Below, one piece after another: positions 34,803 to 43,828 of a DNA stretch of 64,000 nucleotides. This stretch comes from an uncultured Desulfovibrionaceae bacterium. Lineage in GTDB: Bacteria; Desulfobacterota; Desulfovibrionia; Desulfovibrionales; Desulfovibrionaceae. The notes under the pieces are model-generated. The model worked only from the letters and a program-made list of their open reading frames with translations, did not search any database and had not been told where the DNA came from. The DNA lies in the NCBI GenBank assembly GCA_944325195.1, contig CALUZB010000019.1, forward strand, positions 1 to 64,000, given 5' to 3'. The position numbers and the translations under genes are program-made. The number at the start of each line of letters is the position of its first letter. Positions within the stretch are counted from its first letter, which is position 1.

Positions 34803-35264
34803 ATGGCTGATTACAGAAAAGGTTGGGAACTTTTGCCCGGCTCGCACGGCTGTTTTGTATGTGATGCCAGCGGTGTGAACCCACGCGCCTTGGGCCTGAA
34901 AATCTATTGGAATCAGGCGGATAAAAGCGTGCATATTCCCTATTCTCCCGATAATGCTTGGTGTGGCTACAGTGCGGTGGTGCACGGCGGCCTTACCGCA
35001 GCTGTGCTGGACGAGGCCATGGCTTGGGCTGTGCGTCAAGTTGCGGGGGAATGGGCATTTACAGTGGATTTTCATCTGCGGTATAAAAAGGCGGTGGAGC
35101 CGGGGCAGCTTTACGAGGCTGTGGCTGTGGTTGGCGTAGTGGGGCGTAAAATCACTGCGGAGGCCCGGCTTATGACTGAAACCGGGCAGATTGTCGCGCT
35201 GGCTGAAGCTGTTTTTCTGCCCGGTAGAGGGCTGGCCCGGCCGCAGCGGGGTGAAGCCGAATAG
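34803..35264 (+). CDS. Hotdog-fold thioesterase (PaaI / 4HBT superfamily)
   Basis: A 153-residue cytosolic acyl-CoA-thioesterase-like protein. An N-terminal CFVCDASGVNPRALGLKI segment (the GC-x-CG-like opening common in PaaI relatives) is followed by VVHGGLTAAVLDEAMAWA, the hotdog helix with the HGG and the catalytic Asp/Glu, then the beta-sheet (FTVDFHLRYKKAVEPGQ). AGGAGG with good spacing precedes the ATG. The substrate cannot be read from the sequence, and no fatty-acid or phenylacetate genes are nearby. Confidence 0.82.
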   Translation: MADYRKGWELLPGSHGCFVCDASGVNPRALGLKIYWNQADKSVHIPYSPDNAWCGYSAVVHGGLTAAVLDEAMAWAVRQVAGEWAFTVDFHLRYKKAVEPGQLYEAVAVVGVVGRKITAEARLMTETGQIVALAEAVFLPGRGLARPQRGEAE

Positions 35265-35437
35265 CGGCATTGCGCGTTTTCCTGAAATCCGGCCGGGATA
35301 AGACTTCGGTCAGTCGGAAACAATCGTGGTTACATTTAAAAGTCTGAAGATGCCGGGTCCGGCAGTTAACATGCAATTAATGGTTTATGCTTGCGTTGAC
35401 TGTATTATTGCGCAGTTGGCATTTCCGGTGTGAAGCG

Positions 35438-35971
35438 CTAAATCTGTGTAGCCGGGGTCAGTTTTAACTCGAAGACCAGAGCGTTTTCATTGTTGTTGGT
35501 GTAATAGCCTTTGCGCACTCCGATTTGACTGAAGCCGCATTTCCGGTAAAGGGCAATGGCCGGAATATTACTCTGGCGCACTTCCAGCAGGCTGCGGGCG
35601 GCGCCGCTGTATGTCCCTTCCCGAATGGCGGCCAGCAGCAGGGCCTGCCCCAGGCCGCGGCGGCGCCACTGACTGCGGACGGCTATGTTTACAATTTCCT
35701 GTTCATCCAGTACCTGAAAAAAGGAAATATAGGCCAGCAGTTGCCCGTTTGCATTCTTAACCCCCAGGATCCGGAAATGCCGGAGCCCCAGAGCCCGACG
35801 AATTTGATTTTCAGACCAGGACGGTTGAAAGTATTCCCGTTCCAGTGCTGCCACAGCAGTGGCGTCCGACTCATGTAAAGCCGTCACCGAAACGACGTTT
35901 CCCACGGGCTCAGAGATGCCCATGGAAGCAGCCGCGGCGGTAGTTTGAGTGGGTTGACCGGTCTTTTTCAT
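35438..35971 (-). CDS. rimI: GNAT acetyltransferase, RimI-like
   Basis: 177 residues. A GNAT fold with the acetyl-CoA loop RSQWRRRGLGQALLLAAI (Q/RxxGxG/A-type), a preceding VNIAV strand, and the RimI-like ending LEVRQSNIPAIALYRKCGFSQIGVRKGYYTNNNENALVFEL. RimI acetylates the N-terminus of ribosomal protein S18; that specific role is inferred from family resemblance. About 30 extra polar residues precede the domain. ATG 35971 is chosen because AAAGGAG stands before it; the ATG at 35998 has none. Confidence 0.82.
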   Translation of the reverse strand: MKKTGQPTQTTAAAASMGISEPVGNVVSVTALHESDATAVAALEREYFQPSWSENQIRRALGLRHFRILGVKNANGQLLAYISFFQVLDEQEIVNIAVRSQWRRRGLGQALLLAAIREGTYSGAARSLLEVRQSNIPAIALYRKCGFSQIGVRKGYYTNNNENALVFELKLTPATQI

Positions 35972-36141
35972 CAAAAACTCCTTTACGGTGAGCTCCATTA
36001 AAGGGTGTAAAGAAAAAGTTGACTAACGGCTTTGCCGGTGAAATCATTTTCCTTAAACTCCTCTCTTAATGGAGGGGGAAATCCGCATGGCCCCCGTTCA
36101 CCGACTGTGGATTGAAACAGTTAAGGGCAGCGGCCCGGTTG

Positions 36142-36684
36142 ATGACTATGCGCGAATTATATGAACCGTTCATCTTTTCTCAGGCGGACTGCCTGGTGGA
36201 AGTTTTAGATGACTTCGGCAGTCCGTTCATGGTAATGTCGTTGGGGCAGGCCTTCAGGCAGGGCCTGCGCTATCAGTTGGCCTTGTGCCTTCTATATGAC
36301 CGGCACGGTTCGTTATATCTGTTTCAGCGCTCAAAACAAAGTCCATTTTTCCCCGATTTATGGGATGTGCCTCTGGCGGTGGTTCGGGCTGGCGAGTCGC
36401 CATTTGACACGGTGATAGATGGTCTTTATTCCAGCTTGCGTGTGCGTCCGAGCAGTTGCGTAGAAATTTGCCGGGAAGCTGGTGCTTCCTTCCAGGGCTC
36501 CCCTGATTTTCTGACTTTTCAAGCTTTGGCTCCTTCCCAAACTCCGGCGCCGGACAGTCTGGATATTGATCAATTGGTTTGTTTGGACGAAAAGGATTTT
36601 CAGGTGTTACTGAAAGACTTTCCGGATCAAATCAGTCCGCCTCTGCGGTATGTGGGAGAAAGGGCGTTGGCTTTTCGGGTTTAA
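36142..36684 (+). CDS. Nudix-like protein with degenerate Nudix box
   Basis: About 180 residues. The region LCLLYDRHGSLYLFQRSKQSPFFPDLWDVPLAVVRAGESPFD matches the beta-strands and loop that lead into a Nudix helix, but the box reads GESPFDTVIDGLYSSLRVRP. The REUxEE catalytic core is absent, so pyrophosphohydrolase activity is unlikely. In other bacteria a NUDIX gene sits near rimI or inositol monophosphatase, as here. The start is uncertain: ATG 36142 or 36148 have weak ribosome binding sites, and a TTG at 36112 is also in frame. Identity is moderate; another reading is a Nudix-fold regulator or binding protein. Confidence 0.6.
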   Translation: MTMRELYEPFIFSQADCLVEVLDDFGSPFMVMSLGQAFRQGLRYQLALCLLYDRHGSLYLFQRSKQSPFFPDLWDVPLAVVRAGESPFDTVIDGLYSSLRVRPSSCVEICREAGASFQGSPDFLTFQALAPSQTPAPDSLDIDQLVCLDEKDFQVLLKDFPDQISPPLRYVGERALAFRV

Positions 36685-36933
36685 ATCCGGACATCATAGC
36701 ATTTTGCGCTTGAGCTTACGGTTGATATACATTCCCGACGTTTGGAAATGTCGGGCAACGCTTCTGCTTTATGTTATGTGTAAAAACAAGGCGAACCGCA
36801 TTGGTGCCGGATGATTGCAGGGCGGTTTTCCCAGTATCACCAAGTGTACAGTTCAGCGGCCACGGAGTTTGATGATGCCAAGCTGTAGCATGCCCCTCTG
36901 CCAGCCGGGCAATCATTTGAAGCGCGGAATGCC

Positions 36934-37812
36934 TTATAGATTAAGCAGTGCGGCCAATTCAGAGAAGATTTTAGGATTGGCCGCAATAATTCCTGGAGCT
37001 TCCAGATGATAGGGAGCGCCACGCAAATCGCCCACCTGTCCCCCGGCTTCTTCCACCAACAACCAACCGGCGGCCACATCCCATGGTTTCAGCCATTCCT
37101 CATAATATGCATCAAAGCGTCCGGCCGCTACATAGGCCAGATCAATCGCGGCCGCCCCACAGCGGCGTAAGCCTTGAGTAGCCGGCAGAACTTGTTTAAG
37201 GCGCTTGAGTATAACAGGCAGGTTTGGTTCGGCTTCATAGGGAAAGCCGGTAGCCAGCAACGAATTCTGCAAAGATAACGTCGTGGAAACGCGCAACTGC
37301 CTTGTTGCAGCAAAAAGCTCCGTCCCTGTTTGGTTGCATGCCGGATCCGGTTTCAATATTTGACGAGTCTGCGTTTGATAACTGCCCAGCCAAGCCCCCA
37401 GACCACGGGCGGCATAAAAGCATTCGCCCAACAGCGGGCAATTGACCACACCCAGCGCCATACGGCTTCCTGACCACAGTCCCACGGAAGTGGCCACAAA
37501 CGGCAGGCCGTGGGCATAGTTAGTGGTCCCGTCCACCGGGTCAACAATCCAGACGGGCGAGTTAAGGCACACCTTATTACCGGCGGCTGCGCCCTCCTCG
37601 CCTAAGAAGCCAATGGAGCTTTCCAGTTTGTTGAGTGCATGAAACAGAAAATCTTCAACCGCCAAGTCTGTTTGAGTGACCAGATCGGTGGGGCCTTTAT
37701 GTCTGACCGCCAGAGGGCCGCGGCTTTGCTCGCGGATGATTTCTCCGGCCTGCAGAACAATTTGAATAGTTCGGGCCAGCAGAGTCTGTAAATTTTCAGC
37801 TTCAAACGGCAT
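36934..37812 (-). CDS. Inositol monophosphatase family protein (SuhB-like)
   Basis: 292 residues, full length for the family. Visible metal sites: GEEG (Glu near residue 75), WIVDPVDGTTNYAHGLPF (about 92-110), and WDVAAGWLLVEEAGG near 230. The family dephosphorylates inositol phosphates or related sugar phosphates with Mg2+, and SuhB also assists rRNA transcription antitermination. ATG 37812 has AAGGG upstream; the longer frame from 37830 has no better site. It stands alone on the minus strand. Confidence 0.88.
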   Translation of the reverse strand: MPFEAENLQTLLARTIQIVLQAGEIIREQSRGPLAVRHKGPTDLVTQTDLAVEDFLFHALNKLESSIGFLGEEGAAAGNKVCLNSPVWIVDPVDGTTNYAHGLPFVATSVGLWSGSRMALGVVNCPLLGECFYAARGLGAWLGSYQTQTRQILKPDPACNQTGTELFAATRQLRVSTTLSLQNSLLATGFPYEAEPNLPVILKRLKQVLPATQGLRRCGAAAIDLAYVAAGRFDAYYEEWLKPWDVAAGWLLVEEAGGQVGDLRGAPYHLEAPGIIAANPKIFSELAALLNL

Positions 37813-38215
37813 GGAGTTTCCCTTTGTCATTGTTAAAAATTCGGGCTATCTGCATCTTACCGCATCAGGGACGGCAGCCCGCGCGGCGGTCTGGCATATT
37901 TTAGAGCATTTTCAGTTTAAAGTTACACCTTAACAGCTTGCCGGTTGTGCCGGATTTGCCTTGCGGTACAGCCGGAGGAGAACACAATTATTTGCGGGAA
38001 ATGAGATGCGTCTTGCATAAACCGGAATGGGGCCACTTTTCGGCAGGGTTTACCTGCAAATCGATATTTAAGTCCAACTCCACAACTACCATAAAAGTCA
38101 TTCAATAGGGTTATTAAGAGCACTTTGGTTGAAAAGCGTGGTTTTGACTTGTTCATGGCGGCTTTGTCGCGCCTCGGCTCCTAACGGCACTGGAAACTAT
38201 CTTAATAAATGACTT
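37813..38215. other. Intergenic region between mreB and the inositol monophosphatase
   Basis: About 400 bases with no supported gene; a 77-codon minus-strand frame (37923-38156) has no start signal or family match. Confidence 0.4.
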
Positions 38216-39238
38216 CTAGTTGATGAAAACATCTTCATAGAATTTGAGGTCGTCCAGAGTTTTGCCTGTGCCACGCACTACTGTGGTCAGAGGGTCGTCG
38301 TCCACCACTATTTTCAGGCGGGTTTCATTGAACAGCACTGTATCCAGGCCTTTCAGCAAACTGCCCCCACCGGCCATAAGCACACCGTTATTCAGAATAT
38401 CGCCGGCCAGCTCGGGCGGAGTTTTATCCAGGGCCTTGCGCACAGCCTGCACGATTACCCGTACCGGTTCAGCCAGAGCTTCCCGGATGTGGCCGTCGGT
38501 AACGCGTATGGCCTTGGGCGTTCCGCTTACCAGGTCTTTGCCCGGCACGTCCATGCTCAGCGGCTCTGCCGGCGGGTAGGCGGAGCCAAGAGCTATTTTT
38601 ACCCGTTCGGCCATGTTTTCCCCGATCATCAGTTGAAATTCATCCTGGAAATAGCGCTGAACAGCGATGTTCATGGCATCGCCGGCCACCCGCACCGACT
38701 CGGAGTAGGCAATGGCTGAAAGTGAAATGACTGCCACCTCGGTGGTGCCACCCCCGATATCCACTACCAGATTGCCGATAGGCTCGTGAATGGGCAGATT
38801 GGCCCCGATGGCCGCTGCCATTGGTTCTTCAACCAGGCGTACATTACGGGTACCGGCCTGGTGGGCCGCCTCAATTACCGCACGTTTTTCCACCTGAGTT
38901 ATACCGGTGGGTACGCAGATAACGATGTTGGGCTTGAAAAATTTCGGTCCTGTAAGGGTTTTTTCAATGAAAAACGAGATCATGCGCTTGGTGACTTCAA
39001 AATCGGCAATCACACCGTCTTTCATGGGGCGCACTGCCATGATTTTGTGCGGGGTGCGTCCCAGAAATTCCTTGGCTTCCGTGCCTACGGCGAGGATATT
39101 GTGCCGTTCCATGTCCAGGGCTACCACAGAAGGCTCGTTCAGCACTATGCCGTCTTCCTTGGTGTATAAAAGCGTGTTGGCCGTGCCCAAGTCCATAGCC
39201 AGATTACGGCCGAACATTGAAAACAGCTTGTGCAACAT
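38216..39238 (-). CDS. mreB: Rod-shape determining protein MreB
   Basis: 340 residues, actin-fold ATPase that forms membrane-bound filaments and directs lateral wall synthesis. Phosphate-1 loop AMDLGTANTLLY, phosphate-2 VVDIGGGTTEVAVISL, and adenosine motif GVLMAGGGSLLKGL are intact. The N-terminus has the short amphipathic start expected for membrane binding (MLHKLFSMFGRNL). No mreC or mreD follows in this window, since the next gene on this strand is an inositol monophosphatase almost 400 bases away. A double-GAF gene precedes it by 211 bases. Confidence 0.95.
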   Translation of the reverse strand: MLHKLFSMFGRNLAMDLGTANTLLYTKEDGIVLNEPSVVALDMERHNILAVGTEAKEFLGRTPHKIMAVRPMKDGVIADFEVTKRMISFFIEKTLTGPKFFKPNIVICVPTGITQVEKRAVIEAAHQAGTRNVRLVEEPMAAAIGANLPIHEPIGNLVVDIGGGTTEVAVISLSAIAYSESVRVAGDAMNIAVQRYFQDEFQLMIGENMAERVKIALGSAYPPAEPLSMDVPGKDLVSGTPKAIRVTDGHIREALAEPVRVIVQAVRKALDKTPPELAGDILNNGVLMAGGGSLLKGLDTVLFNETRLKIVVDDDPLTTVVRGTGKTLDDLKFYEDVFIN

Positions 39239-39449
39239 CTGTTACCCCTTAATTGGCTTGTTAAAACAGTGGTTCATCTGCCGGATGATCCACCGTTCAG
39301 GCGTGGCAGCCTTCTTACGCAGTGATTCCCGCACTGGCTCTCCAGGAGCACTTCTCCAGTTAACTTCTCCGACCGGCAGTTGTTTTTATCTGCTGTTAAT
39401 CTCAACGACGTTTATACCCTGCCGTTAAGCATCGGGATTTTTATGCGTT

Positions 39450-40451
39450 TCAACCTTCCGGCATCTGGTTTTTAACCTGATGCAGCTTGCTTTTTAAATA
39501 CAGATTTTCCAGAAACAGGGCAAGATGGTCAGAGGCCATGACCAGGAAGTCTTTCATTTCCTGACTTACCGCCACGGGCTTGTCGTGGGCCAGACACAAT
39601 ACACCTCTAGTAATTTTATTGATGTTCAAAGGAAGACAACACACGGCCTGAAGGTTCCTCACCTGGGCTCCTTTGCCTAAAAGGGGAACTCCTAAGGCCG
39701 CTTCACTACCGCCGGCGAACAGGGGTTTGCCGTCTTTGAAAATCCAGCCGATCAGCCCGCTTCCCATAGGAAAACTGTTTTCTTTGATTTTCAAGGTAAG
39801 GTTGGGTTCGCTCTCTCCTTCCAGGAAATATTTGTCGCCTGTTTCATCACGGGCCACGAAAAAACAGTAGGAAAAGCCGGTGGCGTCGGCCAGTATTTTC
39901 AGAAAATGCTGCAGGAAAACATTCCAGCGACTGAATCTATTGCGCAGGGCGTGAATCTGGTTCATGCGGGCGTAGAAACTGACTACTTCTCCGTAAGCAA
40001 CGCTGTCGGTATGGGCATCGATGACGTGGGCCGTGATTTTGGCAAACAGATGTAGAATTTTCTGGTCTTTGTCGGAAAAGTAGTATTGCCGCTTGCTGTC
40101 CAGAGCCAGAGCGCCTTTGCGGCCATCGGGGTTGCGCAGTGTGGCCGGCAGAGGACAGGCCATGAACGCTTTGATTGAGGGGTCGTTGTTATTTTTATAG
40201 TAGCCCAGGCTGGCTTGAGTCTGCGACACGTTGTTCACCAGCAGAGGCTCCTGATCGCGCAGCACCCACCCGGCCAACGAAGCGCCGGGGGCGATTAACG
40301 CTTCCGTATCCACTTCATCGCCGAGGGAAAAACTGGCCTCAATCCGATAGCTGTCGCCGCCCGGCTCCGGCATGAGCAGCACCACCGAATACGATTCGAA
40401 AACACTGCAAATCAGGCCGAGCAGCTCGTTATATTGTCTGTGTTCAGTCAT
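39450..40451 (-). CDS. Protein with two GAF-like domains
   Basis: 333 residues without membrane segment or output domain. The first GAF-like module (about 10-160) contains SYSVVLLMPEPGGDSYRIEA, SLAGWVLRDQEPLLVNNVSQ and FMACPLP. The second (about 185-325) contains SYCFFVARDETGDKYFLEGE, SGLIGWIFKDGKPLFAGG and AVCCLPL. GAF pairs usually bind small ligands or mediate dimer signalling, and with no catalytic part this protein must act through a partner. Its place upstream of mreB on the same strand hints at a link to growth state, but that is inference. ATG 40451 is used. Confidence 0.75.
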   Translation of the reverse strand: MTEHRQYNELLGLICSVFESYSVVLLMPEPGGDSYRIEASFSLGDEVDTEALIAPGASLAGWVLRDQEPLLVNNVSQTQASLGYYKNNNDPSIKAFMACPLPATLRNPDGRKGALALDSKRQYYFSDKDQKILHLFAKITAHVIDAHTDSVAYGEVVSFYARMNQIHALRNRFSRWNVFLQHFLKILADATGFSYCFFVARDETGDKYFLEGESEPNLTLKIKENSFPMGSGLIGWIFKDGKPLFAGGSEAALGVPLLGKGAQVRNLQAVCCLPLNINKITRGVLCLAHDKPVAVSQEMKDFLVMASDHLALFLENLYLKSKLHQVKNQMPEG

Positions 40452-40478
40452 CCGCGTTTTATCCAGCCTTGCGAGCAA

Positions 40479-41108
40479 CTCTACGATTTTCCATTAAGCA
40501 ATCCTTAAGATATTTACAGGACTATTTACATAGTGGCAATAGTCCCGCAGGAGTTTTTAACATAAAAGCGAACGCTTTGCTACTGTTGGAGGCGTACTGG
40601 GGCGCTTGAGTCTGCAGCAGCTGTTCGTGGGCTGAAAAAGGGCGGAAATAGCAGGTAGGCAGGGCTTTGTGGCACCCGGGGCTATAACGCTGAATGGTGG
40701 AAATAAATGAAGCGGGTGGCAGTCAGAGTGCAAGAATGATAGTCGTACGCCGTCCTAGCGTACGGCTTCTGTTTCAACTTTTATTCTTCAGTGCGTCCAG
40801 TGAGAAATGACAGGACATCAGTTCTCAATGAAGCTGAGCCGGAGGGCCAAGCCGGGAGTTACTTGTGATAGCCGGTGATTACTGGCCTACGGTTTGCGGT
40901 CTTCAGATTATGCGGCCGGGGGATTTCCAAAGCTGAACTTTCCCCCGGCCGGTTATCATATACGCCTGCTTGCCTTACAGGTTGCCATAGGTCCGGTTGC
41001 AATATAAAGAATTGCACCGTGCCCGACGGGCACTGCCGCTGTCGCGCGGTACTACCCGTTTTATCTGTATTGTCGAGTTGTTTCTTTCTTTTGTTTCCTT
41101 AACGGGTT
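40479..41108. other. Intergenic region with GC hairpins
   Basis: 630 bases without a gene. Inverted repeats: CGTACGC 40744-40750 with GCGTACG 40758-40764; a 10-bp stem at 40914-40950; and GTGCCC-gac-GGGCAC at 41019-41033. Confidence 0.45.
40914..40950. terminator. Hairpin downstream of the AIR-synthase-like gene
   Basis: A 10-bp stem GGCCGGGGGA / TCCCCCGGCC with a 17-base loop, without U run, about 160 bases past the stop of the minus-strand gene. Confidence 0.4.
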
Positions 41109-42149
41109 TTACAGGGCCGCGAAAAACTTATTCCAGAAAGGGTCTTCGCCCGGCTCTTCCAGCACAAATGTTTTGCCGTTCAGACGTGCCTGACTCCGGC
41201 TCAGTGCGGGATTGAATTCGCCCAGGCGGTAACCGGTAATGCCCCGTTCGCGCCACACCGTCAGTACCGGCTCTACTGCGTCTGGAGCCACGGCGGCGAG
41301 CAGAGTGCCCTCACTGATGCCCCGCCAGATGTCAAAATCCAGGGCGTCGGCCAAAGCCGCGATGTCGTGCGGCACCGGAACGGCGTCCAAATCAACGTTT
41401 ACCGGGATTTTGCAGGCGTCGCTCATTTCCCAGATGCCGCCCAGCACTCCGCCTTCAGTGGGATCGTGCATGGCGTGCACTCCAGCCGGGCCCACCGCTT
41501 CAAAGGCTGAAAGGGCATCTTCCACCACGGTGATTTCCGCGCAGCGTCCAATCAGGCTTTGCAGGCACTTGGGGTCAAGTCGGTCGCGCAGGCGCTCTTG
41601 CCAGACTACAGCCAGCAGGGCGGCGGCCTCAATGCCCGGGCCTTTGCTCATCAGCAGCACATCGCCGGGGCGAGCTCCGCCCGGGGAAACCCATCTATCG
41701 GCATCGGCGTAACCCCACACCGTAACCCCGCCCACAATGGGCAGATTAACCGCCCCATACCAGCCGGTATGGCCGCCCACAATGCTGATGCCGAGACTGT
41801 CGGCAGTTTGGGAAATGGAGTTGATGATTGTTTCAACGTCTGCTTCCGGGCAGGCCGGCGGCAGCAACAGGGTGTAGGTCATGTGCGAGGGGGTTACCCC
41901 GGATACAGCCACATCGCTGGCCCCGATATGTACGGTGAACTCGCCCATCAGGGACAGAGGCAGTTTTGCCGCCGGAAAAATGGGGTCCTCGGCCACAGCC
42001 ATGATTCTGCCGGGAGCGACTTCAAGAACGGCGCAGTCAAGACCAGCCCCGGGTCCCACAATCAAGTCGCGGGCCGGACGGCCAAGTTTGTTCTGCAGCA
42101 GCCCCTGCAGGCGGGAAGGCGGCATTTTACCCACATGTGTATTACTCAT
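41109..42149 (-). CDS. AIR-synthase-family protein (PurM/HypE/ThiL-like)
   Basis: 346 residues with the two-domain AIR synthase fold. The N-terminal half shows the phosphate-loop-like VGPGAGLDCAVLEV and a GASDVAVSGVTPSHMTYTLLLPP dimer region; then SLGISIVGGHTGW, GDVLLMSKGPGIEAAALL, and MHDPTEGGVLGGIWEMSDACKIPVNVDL. The superfamily includes PurM, HypE, SelD and ThiL, all ATP users that form phosphorylated or dehydrated intermediates. No HypE C-terminal Cys is present, so a hydrogenase role is unlikely. Its start (ATG 42149) overlaps the end of the thiamine-binding-type gene by 8 bases, so the two are translationally coupled and a thiamine-linked role is plausible. Confidence 0.75.
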   Translation of the reverse strand: MSNTHVGKMPPSRLQGLLQNKLGRPARDLIVGPGAGLDCAVLEVAPGRIMAVAEDPIFPAAKLPLSLMGEFTVHIGASDVAVSGVTPSHMTYTLLLPPACPEADVETIINSISQTADSLGISIVGGHTGWYGAVNLPIVGGVTVWGYADADRWVSPGGARPGDVLLMSKGPGIEAAALLAVVWQERLRDRLDPKCLQSLIGRCAEITVVEDALSAFEAVGPAGVHAMHDPTEGGVLGGIWEMSDACKIPVNVDLDAVPVPHDIAALADALDFDIWRGISEGTLLAAVAPDAVEPVLTVWRERGITGYRLGEFNPALSRSQARLNGKTFVLEEPGEDPFWNKFFAAL

Positions 42150-42450
42150 AGGAAAGCCCCCGTCCCAATACCTGTTCCACGTCACGCACTTTCCCGGTAA
42201 GCCGCTCCTGTGCACCTTCCCGGTCGTCAATGGCGATGTGGGTAAGCACCCGGGCGGCGCGCTCACGCATTCTATTGTGGCAGGCCATAATCAGCCCCAT
42301 TACTTCGGCCTGTCCGCCCTCCACAGTGGTCTGCATCGCCCCCAGCTTATATGGCAAGCCAGACTGCTCTATCAGCTCCATAATCGCGGCGATATCTTCC
42401 TTCAGCTCTTCGCCGTTGCCTACAGGCACAATTGAAAACGAAACTACCAT
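42142..42450 (-). CDS. MTH1187-family protein (YqgV-like, thiamine-binding type)
   Basis: A 102-residue small alpha/beta protein: MVVSFSIVPVGNGEELKEDIAAIMELIEQSGLPYKLGAMQTTVEGG continues to HNRMRERAARVLTHIAIDDREG. The family has a ferredoxin-like fold, and members have been reported to bind thiamine or related compounds. GAGGTGA stands before the ATG. Its stop lies inside the first codons of the AIR-synthase-like gene. thiE lies 393 bases upstream on the same strand. No TPP riboswitch could be recognised before it. Confidence 0.82.
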   Translation of the reverse strand: MVVSFSIVPVGNGEELKEDIAAIMELIEQSGLPYKLGAMQTTVEGGQAEVMGLIMACHNRMRERAARVLTHIAIDDREGAQERLTGKVRDVEQVLGRGLSYE

Positions 42451-42843
42451 AATGCTGTCACCTCAATTGGCTATTTGTTTGATTGCTGTCCGTGGGGGTA
42501 ATTCCGCCGGTTTGTAGGCCGGAGCAGCTTTACGGGGTGAACATGTGCTGTTGCTGCAGCCGTCTGCTTACCTGCAAACCCAATTGGAGGAACACCCGCT
42601 GTAGAAATCAGAGCATTTGTATGGAATTATATCTTTCACTGCAATGCTGTGACATCAACCGGACTGTCCGCGGCTGAAGTAAGGTGAAATCCCGTTTGCA
42701 GCCGCCGGCGGTATCCATTCATCTCAGACTGGATTTGCCGAAACTCACTTGTACGTCGCTGAAGAGTCCACAGTGCTGTGGGTCCAATCCGTTGTACTGG
42801 AAGATAACTGCTAAATCCGTAATTGTGAAGTAAAATTTGGTTA
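42451..42843. other. Intergenic region between thiE and the MTH1187 gene
   Basis: 393 bases with no gene or clear structured element. A CTGAGA occurs on the minus strand near 42725, but the rest of a TPP riboswitch core is missing. Confidence 0.4.
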
Positions 42844-43467
42844 CTACAGCTTCAGTATGGCTGCAAACTTTTTGGTTTCAGCTGTGATGTCGGGCTTACT
42901 TACGATAGCCGAAATCAGGGAAACACCGCTCACCCCGGTGTCCATTACCTGCCTGAGGTTATCCAGGCTTACTCCGCCAATGGCCACACAAGGCAGATCG
43001 GCGGCGGCGGCCACTCGGCTTACCCCGGCATAGCCCAGGGCGTCCGCAGCCTTGGTGCTGGTGGGCATAACCGCCCCAATGCCCAGATAATCCGCTCCGT
43101 CCCGCTTGGCAGCGCGGGCGGCCTGTTCAGTCTGCACTGACACCCCGATGATAAAATCCTTGGGGGCTAGGCGGCGGGCTTCGGTTAAAGGAATGTCTGT
43201 CTGGCCTATGTGCAGGCCGTGCGCTCCAGCCAGAAGGGCGATGTCGAGCCGGTCGTTTACAAAAAACAAGGCTCCGGATGCCCGACACAAGGCAGCCATT
43301 TCCCGGGCCGTTTGCAGCAGTTCTGCTCCGTCCATTTCTTTGTCGCGCAATTGAATAGCCGTGGCCCCGCCAGCCAGACAGGCTCTGGTTTGTTCGATCA
43401 GACTTCTGGGCGCCCCGATTTCCCGGTCGGGAATTACATAGAGGCGCATGGCGTGAAAGATATCCAT
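42844..43467 (-). CDS. thiE: Thiamine-phosphate synthase
   Basis: 207 residues. ThiE joins HMP-PP and thiazole phosphate to thiamine phosphate. TIM-barrel landmarks: RLYVIPDRE, ATAIQLRDKEMDGAELL, FFVNDRLDIALLAGAHGLHIGQTD, IGVSVQTEQAARAAKRDGADYLGIGAVMPTSTK, and CVAIGGVSLDNL. All substrate- and Mg-binding motifs (QLRDK, NDR, the PTxTK-like loop PTSTK) are present. ATG 43467 follows GAGG with nine bases; an ATG at 43482 is also in frame. The first gene of a possible thiamine-related minus-strand unit. Confidence 0.93.
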   Translation of the reverse strand: MDIFHAMRLYVIPDREIGAPRSLIEQTRACLAGGATAIQLRDKEMDGAELLQTAREMAALCRASGALFFVNDRLDIALLAGAHGLHIGQTDIPLTEARRLAPKDFIIGVSVQTEQAARAAKRDGADYLGIGAVMPTSTKAADALGYAGVSRVAAAADLPCVAIGGVSLDNLRQVMDTGVSGVSLISAIVSKPDITAETKKFAAILKL

Positions 43468-43482
43468 GCAGCTCAACCTCAT

Positions 43483-43828
43483 TATTTAAAGAATCCGAAC
43501 CCGGCCTGCAATGAAGCACCGCACTGGGAACGCTCTGTAATTGACTTCAAATGTCTTCCGCCAAATGACGCTGGCAGACTTTACCTACAGCCAAAAGTCA
43601 TTTTTAAGCGTTGCATATTCCAGAGAGGTTCTGATCTCTGTGCAACTTAAAAGCCCTCTTTTACGCCTTCAGGCTGTTTCATCTCCATGTTTTGAATCGG
43701 AAATTTAAAACACTCCGAACGACAAAGCGACTTGGCCGAATTGTTGAGCGGCCGACCTTATTTCGGCTGTACCGCCCGACACATTTCAAACCGCCCGTCG
43801 TTCCGGCTGCACGTTCCCCTCCGACGGG
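43483..43828. other. Intergenic region between thiE and the CorC-like gene
   Basis: 346 bases with no gene and no recognisable TPP riboswitch. Confidence 0.4.

Noticed and set aside
42700-42760. Possible TPP riboswitch (CTGAGA on the minus strand)
   Set aside because: The companion core of the thi-box is missing and the distance to the next gene is too great.
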